Under the pieces are notes generated by a model. It ran no database searches, was not told the origin of the DNA, and saw only the letters and a program-made list of their open reading frames with translations. 64,000 bases of DNA from Endotrypanum monterogeii. Its lineage: Eukaryota > Euglenozoa > Kinetoplastea > Trypanosomatida > Trypanosomatidae. The stretch is taken from positions 615,021-679,020 of the forward strand of contig CM007340.1 in NCBI GenBank assembly GCA_000333855.2, in the 5' to 3' direction. Below are positions 8,396 through 16,007 of this stretch, piece after piece. Every line of letters starts with the position of its first letter. The first letter of the stretch is position 1. The translations under genes and the position numbers were made by a program.

Positions 8396-11347
8396 TCAGT
8401 ACTGTTGGAGTATACAGTCGTGCACATGGCAGTCATTGCAGAAGTCTTGCTTGCACGCAGCACATGGTGCCCTCGTGCTCCACATGCCAAACGACTTGTA
8501 GCAGTTGAAGCAGTTGACTGCGTCAAAGACGCACCATACACTTCTTGCAGTGTTGGCCGGGGGCGCTGGCGCTGCTGTGGTGTTTGCCTCAGCGTCCATG
8601 AACTTCTCAAGGGCCCCGAGCGACGCCATTTCATATTCTCGATCGACACACGCCTCCTTCATTTCATTATCAAGGAAGGTGTCAAACTCGGTCCCCCACG
8701 AGATTTTTTGCGTACTCTGGACAGCGTGCACGTAGGCATTGTAGCTGAGAAAGTGATCAGCGTCGTCACGGGTGTACAGCTGCTCCCAAAAGACGAGGCG
8801 CTTGCTGCTACAGTTGGGCAGAATGACGAAGTCTACCAGTGGTGTCGGACTGCCCTCTGCACCGCGTCGCTGCCGCTGTGAAATGAAGCGCCACGCCGTC
8901 GCTGCATCGTAGTTGGCGTTGACAAAGCGAAGAGGGATCTCGCCGGCTTTCTCCCGTTGAGCGCGGCGCAGGACGTCTGTCCAGACAGAGGCCGTGCGCA
9001 GCCGCACTCCTTCGAGACGCCGTTCCTGCTCGCCATTACACAAGAAAGTCCCATAGAGACAGCTGTAGACAGCCTCGGATAAGTAGACGAGCAGCTCAGG
9101 CGTGAACTCAAAACATGTCGGGTACTGGCGGAGTATCTGGTACACCGCGTCCAAAAAGTTTACAAAGATGGGAGAGGTGTCCAGGCGCGACGCGCCACCA
9201 CCGCTGCCGGCGTGTTGCTGTTCCGTGTCGGAGCCGGCCACACCTGAGTGAGTCAAGACGGTCGTGCGACCTGGCAGCTGATGTCCCGAGCGTTCCGCAA
9301 ATTTGTGGCCAAATGAGCAAAACTCTTTCTCTATCAACGTGCAGAAGCCCAGGATGGTCCGGTAATATGGGTCTACCATAAGCATTGCGAGCGTGGTGCA
9401 CTGCGACGTGCGATCCCAGCCGTCAGTGCAGTGAACCAGACACGAGGTGCCTCTCTGCAGGGACTGCGCCACCGTCACGGAGCAGACCAGAACACGCTGG
9501 ATGATAGCGAGCCAGTCAGAGTCGTACAATCCACGCAGAAATGTTTTCTCGACGGTGTTTCCTTGATATCGAGCCACAACGTTGCGCAGCTTCTCGAAAG
9601 ACTTGGAGACACCGAATATGTTGTCAATATCGAAGAAGTTGGTCTCACAGAATGTGTAGTGACTGCCCGACTCAAAACCGCCACCCAGCTGGGCGTTGCC
9701 GGCAGCTGTGAAATGCGGTCGACAGTCGACCACACGAAGCATCTTCGCCGCGCTGGCGTTTGTGCTTGGTGCCAGATTGTGTGAAGCCTCCGCTTGCGAC
9801 GAGACGCCCACGTTTGCTCTGTCTCCAGCACCCCCGGTCACCGCGGAGTTGCGCGTGGTCTTCGATTTAGCTGGCGACGGTGTCGTGAGGGAGGCACGGT
9901 GGTTGCCTTTCGTCGAAGTGCCCTCTGGAGACACTGCCGAGAATGTCTTACTCGTGTCGACTTCACATGTCTGTCGGCTATCGCTATAGGAGTCGTCATC
10001 GAAGAGAGACGGTGGTCGAACGGGCCTGGACACGTCAGCAGTGACGGCCACGACAGCATTCATTTTAGAGTATTTGGAGGACGTTGAGGTATCACCACGA
10101 GCCGTTCTCTGCGGTGTGGCCATCGGCGGGGAGACAAGTGATGAGGTCTCCGCGGACGACGCTACCGTGCGTTGTGGATACGTGTGTTTGGACGCGTACC
10201 CCATATTGATGAGTGCGTAGCACACTTTTGAGTCGGCGTTGAGGTGTGTCGAGCGCATGATTGGCTGTGAGCTGCGCGCGAGAACTGCACCAGTGCGCAG
10301 GCTAACATAGGACACGGTGGGAACACGAGCACGGGTACGGGCCGGCATCGCTTTAAGAAGCAATTCTCGATCCACAGGCTCTGGCTGCAAGAGAAGCGGT
10401 GGGTAGGTCGGCGAACTTGTGTACTGGGAGTCAGCGGGACGCTCGCCGCGGCCGAGCTCCTTTTCTTCGCTGCGGAGGTCTACCAGACGGAACCATGGTC
10501 GCAGGTCTTGATGCAGTCCGACGCGGCCCGCTTGAGGAGCTGCGTCGGTGACGGCCTCAGCTGTCGGGGAGGACGCATCGACGCAGAGTTGGCGATTAAA
10601 CTCGCGCCGCGGCGAGTAGAGGTTCCAGCCGAATTCGGTGTTCCACATGTTGGGGGCTTCCGCTGCCTCTCCCGGGCTGTTCGTGCTGCCGCTGTTGCCG
10701 AGTTGCTGTCGTCGTCTCCGTTCTTCCGCGTAGTGAAAAGCTGGGAGGTCAGAGAGGCGTGTAAGACAATGCACTAGAGTGAGATGTGCGCGAATATTTT
10801 TGAGGAGACGCTCCGACTGCACAATGAGACGATGTTGCCAAATGTGCTTTGTCTGCAATGTGAGAACGTAGAGAACAGGTAGGGGGTTTGCATATCGCGG
10901 TCGCGGTGGCAGCGGCACCGGCTGTGGCACGTGCGCAGGAGCCGAGCTGATCAGTGGTGTCACGATTGCAACCGCTGTACTAACTGAAGGCGTGGCAGGA
11001 GATGCCCTCCCCCCGCCAAGTGCAGCGTTCATCGATGCTGTTCGCGTCCTTTCCTCCGTCTGCTGCTGGACTTTCGCGAACTCCTTGGTGACGTAGGGTG
11101 AGGCAGGGGCGATACCCCACGTGGCAATCGACATGTACGGCACCTCCACGCACTCCTCGCGACCGAGGGGGCCGATGAGGATCCGGTACTGGGTAAGGGC
11201 CAAACTGCAGGGCTGCACTACGCAGTCTTTCTCATTTCCTCCACAAAAGTAGAGCAGGGCCACCGCGTCCCTGGTGTCGATGGATGAGCACACGTGAAGG
11301 TCGAGGACCTCGCCTTCGAGGGTGCAGAAGGGTGGGAAGCCCGACAT
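8396..11347 (-). CDS. Myotubularin-type phosphoinositide 3-phosphatase with C-terminal FYVE-like finger
   Basis: Members of this family remove the 3-phosphate from PI3P and PI(3,5)P2 on endosomal membranes. The 983 residues start with a PH-GRAM-like module (about 1-200, including YRILIGPLGREECVEVPYMS). A Ser/Thr-rich disordered insert (about 400-530) follows, then the phosphatase domain. Its signature HCTDGWDRTSQ is complete, with the CX5R Cys at about residue 640 and Arg at 646, so activity is expected. Downstream segments such as SPIFVNFLDAVYQILRQYP and CFEFTPELL are typical of the family. The last 45 residues (WCVFD, then CFNC, CAAC and CNDC pairs) resemble a FYVE finger lacking the usual RHHC core. 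Human MTMR3 and MTMR4 also end in a FYVE domain. The ATG at 11347 is the first in the frame. Confidence 0.9.
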   Translation of the reverse strand: MSGFPPFCTLEGEVLDLHVCSSIDTRDAVALLYFCGGNEKDCVVQPCSLALTQYRILIGPLGREECVEVPYMSIATWGIAPASPYVTKEFAKVQQQTEERTRTASMNAALGGGRASPATPSVSTAVAIVTPLISSAPAHVPQPVPLPPRPRYANPLPVLYVLTLQTKHIWQHRLIVQSERLLKNIRAHLTLVHCLTRLSDLPAFHYAEERRRRQQLGNSGSTNSPGEAAEAPNMWNTEFGWNLYSPRREFNRQLCVDASSPTAEAVTDAAPQAGRVGLHQDLRPWFRLVDLRSEEKELGRGERPADSQYTSSPTYPPLLLQPEPVDRELLLKAMPARTRARVPTVSYVSLRTGAVLARSSQPIMRSTHLNADSKVCYALINMGYASKHTYPQRTVASSAETSSLVSPPMATPQRTARGDTSTSSKYSKMNAVVAVTADVSRPVRPPSLFDDDSYSDSRQTCEVDTSKTFSAVSPEGTSTKGNHRASLTTPSPAKSKTTRNSAVTGGAGDRANVGVSSQAEASHNLAPSTNASAAKMLRVVDCRPHFTAAGNAQLGGGFESGSHYTFCETNFFDIDNIFGVSKSFEKLRNVVARYQGNTVEKTFLRGLYDSDWLAIIQRVLVCSVTVAQSLQRGTSCLVHCTDGWDRTSQCTTLAMLMVDPYYRTILGFCTLIEKEFCSFGHKFAERSGHQLPGRTTVLTHSGVAGSDTEQQHAGSGGGASRLDTSPIFVNFLDAVYQILRQYPTCFEFTPELLVYLSEAVYSCLYGTFLCNGEQERRLEGVRLRTASVWTDVLRRAQREKAGEIPLRFVNANYDAATAWRFISQRQRRGAEGSPTPLVDFVILPNCSSKRLVFWEQLYTRDDADHFLSYNAYVHAVQSTQKISWGTEFDTFLDNEMKEACVDREYEMASLGALEKFMDAEANTTAAPAPPANTARSVWCVFDAVNCFNCYKSFGMWSTRAPCAACKQDFCNDCHVHDCILQQY

Positions 11348-12332
11348 TGCGTAGCCTCACTTGAGGGTGCGTGTGAGGGAGTCGATGTGAATGGTAGATA
11401 GGTTGATGTGTTCGTGCGTGTGAGTGAGGCGCGCGGTACACTATGGCTGAGGTATTTTACGTGTATGCAGTGGTTGCGTACGTGGGAGAAGTGTGATCGA
11501 GATGGAAGACAGATTGCGGCCGGTGGAATTACCTCGGTAAGTGGAGACACTATATCAAACGTGCGGTTGATATGTGGATGAGAGGGGCCCGAGATGAGCT
11601 CTGCAGCAGCTCACCTGCGAGCAGTTGATCAATAGCTATGCGTGGTACCCCATGTGCCCTTGCTTGCTTTCCTCTAAAACTTTTTGTCGAATGAAAGGAC
11701 TCATCGTAGAAAATCAAATCGAGGAGATCGCGGCGGCGGACCCCATAATCACATGCCCCCCGCTTCCCCCCCCCCACACACACACAACAAAAAAAAAAAA
11801 AGCAGAAGAGCAAAAGAGGAACACGCGGTCGCACGTGGACTGTTTCGTGCAGAGAAGATCTCAGCAATGCGTGAGGGCACTATCGATTGAGTGGTCGACT
11901 GAGCAGTCCATTCAATGCAACAGTGTGTGTGTGTGTGTGTGTGTGTTGTGGTCGCCCTTCAGCCGCTCATATACTACACTCTCTATCCATCCAAAAAAAA
12001 AAAATCCCGCTCACAGTCAACTGCGGCCTCACTCTAGTTTGACATCGATATCACTCGAGGAGGAGCGGGGGGGAGGGGGGAAAAAATGAGAGGAATGCAC
12101 TAGACAATGAGTTACATGTTCCTCAGGACAACCACATACTCACCTGCATTCGCAAGTGTGCCCAGGAAGATATCAGCCCAGGCGAGTACATGTTCAACTG
12201 CAGTCGAATTGTCTGCCCCCCCCTCCCTCCCATTCAACAACAAAAAAAGGAATGCTCCCGTGTAGAAGATTTGAGGACGACAGGGTGGGGTGTGTAAGTT
12301 TTCTCATCGAGTCATTGACCACCCCTCTCCCT
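11348..12332. other. Intergenic spacer
   Basis: No gene supported. It has poly-A runs on the + strand near 11785-11803 and 11993-12004, (GT)n at about 11922-11946, and a purine-rich block at 12057-12085. ORFs here are repeat-derived. Confidence 0.65.
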
Positions 12333-15245
12333 TTACATCATCGATACGTAGACGGACGCCGGCAGTGTACGAATTGACAGCGTCGGTGGTGCTCGTCGAG
12401 TCGCTTGGGTAGCGGAGTCAGCAGGCGTGGGATTGATCCACACGGCGCTCACTGTGCCAGAGCCGTTCTGAAGACGGCTTTCTGGTGTGAGCCCGCCTTG
12501 GTAGAGCGGCAGGGGTTTCATTTTCGGGTGTACCTCCGAGGCTGCGTCACTGAACTCACTCACCCCATCTGATGTTTCCTTGTCGTCTCTTAATAATGCG
12601 AGGATTGACAGGGGTGGAAGTGTAGCCGTCGTTTCGGGTGGCAGCACCTGCGTATCGGCGCTCACCGTGTAGTGCTCCGCGAGTTCCTGCACCTTACGAG
12701 GTGTGGTGGTTGCAGCAGCGCTGAGTACAACTACCCCGCGTCTGTCCTTCGAGCACGGGACACTGTTATCCGCCACGGATACGCGTAGAGTGCGCAACGC
12801 ACTCACCTTCTTCTCATCTTGCACACTCAGGGAGAAACGGGGCGACTGATGAGGTGTTCCCTCTTCTACGGCCATCTGTGCGTTGTGTGGGTCGCTTTCT
12901 CTGATGAGAGAGAGGCCAACCTCGCTATCTCGTTGGAAGCATACCTCCTCGATGACCCTATGCAGCTCCTCTTCTTCATCCTCACGAACACCAAAGGCTG
13001 CAGCGATATCCGGCCGATCTGCGTCTGCAATAACATTCGAGACATAGCTGAACGACGGTAGTTTTGACACAGGTGCCTTGTTGAAATCCGTCCCGAGCGA
13101 GCGATTTTTTTCTGAAGCGAGGTAGCGCAGTCCGCTGAGCGTGTGCGCTTCCGCGGCGTGATTGGCGACACGCACGACGGGTTCAAAACAATGTGCCAAA
13201 TGACCAGCAGCAGCTCTCTTCTCCAGTATTTCTTGCCCATAGGCTTGCAGTTTGGGAATGGCGTATACACGGCCACAGCAGACCAGCGAGGCCACGATCA
13301 TGTGCAGCCAGGCGCGAGTGTGTGGCGACGTGGGATTCTTTGACGACAGAGTCGTCGTCACCGGGTTGTTAGACAGGCTTGCAGTGTCGTCTTGCGGTGT
13401 GGCTTGTGAGGAGGGTGATCTAGCTTCAGTCACAGAACTTGCCGGCGCGGCGCATATGCAGCGCTGCTGCAGCATCGAGAGAAACATTAGGTGAAAGGGC
13501 AGCCCTCTGACACCGTAGCCTGTCATGAGAGCACAGAGCACATCTGCCACTGACACCACCGTCAGCGGGGTGATCCCCTGCGTCATAATAGACATTTTCG
13601 TTACCCACTCCTGCGCGAACGCTACATCCTTTTTGTCTGTGAACAGAGCTCCCGTGCCTATGGGGTGTGACGACGTTGCCAACGGCGACCCAGAGACTGC
13701 TGTCGCACTTGCCGTGTCCCCAACGCCGCTTCCTGGGGTGCCTTGCTTCCCCTCCGGGATGCCGGCGAGAATACCAGTTAGCACGCGCGAGGCGAGACTT
13801 CGCTGCGCGTTGTTGTCGCCGTAGAGGTAATGTTCAAGACCCTCCCTCACACGCATATCTCTGCGATCCACCAGGGGCACAGAGCGAAGGTATGGGGCGG
13901 CCACTATAAGGAGTCGCAGTGCCAGTGTTGGATGTTGTTTGCCCCTGCTCGGTGCCACCTCGAGGAGGTGCCATAGTGAGATTAGGATGGTCTGCAACTG
14001 CGGTCCATTGGACTGCAGGTAAGTGGAACGGAGGAGACGACTAGTCATTACGACGATGACATCGTGTGTGTCTCGTATAAGGCGCGTGCTCATTGTGTCG
14101 GTCTCTTCGACAGAGCTGCTGTCCATAGGTAATTGTATCACACTCATCATTTGATTCAGCACAACCGCCGGACGGCCGCCTGTCATCGGCAGCACGTCTA
14201 CACAGGCATGTAAAGAGCGCAACACACCTACACGTACGCTGGGGTCGGATGTGCGCTGGCCCACCTCACAGAGACACTGGTAGACAGAGAAGCCCAGCTG
14301 TTGTGGGCGGCGCTGCATGGCAGCCACAATGTCGTGGAACAGGAGCGTTGGCAGGTACGACATGCCCCAGCCCTTCTTCTTCTCCAGCACGGATACGACT
14401 CGGTTCAGCAGCTCCACAACACCAGCTGTTGTTGTGCACGCGGCTGTCGCGCCAATACCGTGGCTGCAGGCCAGTGCATACACCACATCTCGCTCCTCTG
14501 CTTCAGTCGGCAGCTGTACAATGGGGCTGGCGACCGACTTTACATCGGAGCTACCGTAGTGCCGCTCCGCGAGGAGACGAACGCTCGCATCACTGAGTGG
14601 CCTTTGCGCGCGTTCCTCCAGTACGAGAATGAGATTCAGAATCATGGACTCCATGATGGCGGTCGAACTTCCAGCGAGAGCTGTGTGGATGCAGTTCGCA
14701 ATGTTGCAGAGCGCCACGATTGCGGCGTACCGCGTCTGAACAGCGGCTTCGTCCTTCCTCGATGCCATGTGATTCGAAGTCATTTTTAGGAGTTGCGGAA
14801 CAAGACGGTCTTTGTTGTCCGCCATGAGTCGTCGCGCGGAGTCCGTGTTGGGCTGGGTGCTGAGGCGATGGCACAGCGTGCTCAGCACATCGGCAGCCCC
14901 AACATGGTAGCGCGAGATATTCGTTGAGAGCAGCAAGGCACATATATCTACACTGTGGGGTACAAAGTCGTTGACACGTGCTGAATCCTCAATAATAGAG
15001 CGCAACATGTGCACCGAGACCATAACCTGATCTTCTTTCTTCTTTTTGATTTGGAGGCGCAGAAGCTTACCAATTTTCCGGCAGACGCGGGGTATGCGCT
15101 CTGGGTTGCTGGCGATGTAACTCTTCAGTTTACCGAGCGCATCCTCATCCGGGTTTCCGTAAACGCTATGAGGATAGACAGAAACGATGAAGTCCTTGAA
15201 GCGGTATTTTTTCTCCGCGCATATGCACGGGTTGGCTGCGCCCAT
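12333..15245 (-). CDS. EFR3: EFR3-like plasma-membrane scaffold protein
   Basis: EFR3 proteins sit under the plasma membrane and recruit PI4-kinase III alpha. The start at 15245 gives MGAANPCICAEKK, where Gly2 and Cys7/Cys9 would suit N-terminal lipidation; the frame extends upstream to 15317 but loses this feature. Residues 14-110 read like the conserved EFR3 N-terminus: YRFKDFIVSVYP, then LKSYIASNPERIPRVCRK, then a long helical-repeat body (to about 700). The C-terminal third is Ser/Thr/Pro-rich and probably disordered. The total of 970 residues is close to the 800-1000 typical of fungal, plant and animal EFR3. The family call rests on the N-terminus, size and helical build; the rest is too diverged to judge by eye. 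Confidence 0.7.
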   Translation of the reverse strand: MGAANPCICAEKKYRFKDFIVSVYPHSVYGNPDEDALGKLKSYIASNPERIPRVCRKIGKLLRLQIKKKKEDQVMVSVHMLRSIIEDSARVNDFVPHSVDICALLLSTNISRYHVGAADVLSTLCHRLSTQPNTDSARRLMADNKDRLVPQLLKMTSNHMASRKDEAAVQTRYAAIVALCNIANCIHTALAGSSTAIMESMILNLILVLEERAQRPLSDASVRLLAERHYGSSDVKSVASPIVQLPTEAEERDVVYALACSHGIGATAACTTTAGVVELLNRVVSVLEKKKGWGMSYLPTLLFHDIVAAMQRRPQQLGFSVYQCLCEVGQRTSDPSVRVGVLRSLHACVDVLPMTGGRPAVVLNQMMSVIQLPMDSSSVEETDTMSTRLIRDTHDVIVVMTSRLLRSTYLQSNGPQLQTILISLWHLLEVAPSRGKQHPTLALRLLIVAAPYLRSVPLVDRRDMRVREGLEHYLYGDNNAQRSLASRVLTGILAGIPEGKQGTPGSGVGDTASATAVSGSPLATSSHPIGTGALFTDKKDVAFAQEWVTKMSIMTQGITPLTVVSVADVLCALMTGYGVRGLPFHLMFLSMLQQRCICAAPASSVTEARSPSSQATPQDDTASLSNNPVTTTLSSKNPTSPHTRAWLHMIVASLVCCGRVYAIPKLQAYGQEILEKRAAAGHLAHCFEPVVRVANHAAEAHTLSGLRYLASEKNRSLGTDFNKAPVSKLPSFSYVSNVIADADRPDIAAAFGVREDEEEELHRVIEEVCFQRDSEVGLSLIRESDPHNAQMAVEEGTPHQSPRFSLSVQDEKKVSALRTLRVSVADNSVPCSKDRRGVVVLSAAATTTPRKVQELAEHYTVSADTQVLPPETTATLPPLSILALLRDDKETSDGVSEFSDAASEVHPKMKPLPLYQGGLTPESRLQNGSGTVSAVWINPTPADSATQATRRAPPTLSIRTLPASVYVSMM

Positions 15246-15337
15246 GCTTGCAGCGGCAGTGCAGTTGAAGAAGATAGACTGTGTGGGTGGTAGTGATTGT
15301 AGTGTCGTGCACTTCAAGTGCTGCTCTCTGTAGCAGC

Positions 15338-15359
15338 GAGGGAGGGAGGGAAGGAAGGG
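15338..15359 (-). promoter_or_regulatory. Candidate polypyrimidine tract for trans-splicing of the EFR3-like gene
   Basis: A G/A-only run on the + strand is an uninterrupted C/T tract in the transcript, about 95 bases upstream of the ATG at 15245. AG dinucleotides occur between it and the start, as expected for spliced-leader addition. Confidence 0.45.
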
Positions 15360-15366
15360 CTATACT

Positions 15367-15393
15367 TACACACACACACACACACACACACAG

Positions 15394-15455
<62 letters not shown>

Positions 15456-15462
15456 GTGTGTG
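15367..15462. repeat. Long (CA)n(TA)n(TG)n compound repeat
   Basis: About 96 bp: a CA arm of more than 40 bp with one GA interruption, a TA core of about 30 bp, then a short TG arm. Confidence 0.9.
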
Positions 15463-15813
15463 GATGGATGTATACAAATATAGATGTGTATCAAAAAAAA
15501 AATGTTTGTATATGTGCGATTTTTTTTCTGTGCCACAATCGCGGAAGGTCTCCCTGCGTAGTGCATTGTGACACGGTCGATCAGTGGTGGGAACAAAAAA
15601 GATGGAAAGAAAAGAAGCGACAGAAACATTATCTCAACCGCTTCAAACATGCGAGACGTATGCGCTGCGCAGACACGAAGAGAGAGAGCCAGCGGAAGGA
15701 GAGGGAGAGGGGGGGGGCTCGTGAGCGGCTGCAAGTACACATTTCGCAGTCGTAAGAGGGGGTGTGGCGGAGGCTGGAAGGGGTCCTGCACGTCATCTAT
15801 GCAAACTGGGCGG

Positions 15814-15844
<31 letters not shown>

Positions 15845-16007
15845 CTCCAAAGAGTGTCTGCAGCTTCCCTCAGATGACATCCTTCTCTGACTCTTATTTC
15901 TGTTTCATTCAGCGGTACAGTGTGTTCGCATAGGCACGTGCGTCGGTCCAGCAGGGGATTCATTTTCCACTGCTATCGCACTCCTCTTGTCTGCGCATGT
16001 CTCGACA

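Larger units (their letters stand above)
15246..16007. other. Intergenic spacer
   Basis: No gene supported. It has the polypyrimidine candidate at 15338-15359, the large CA-TA-TG block at 15367-15462 and (GT)n at about 15821-15843. Confidence 0.7.
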
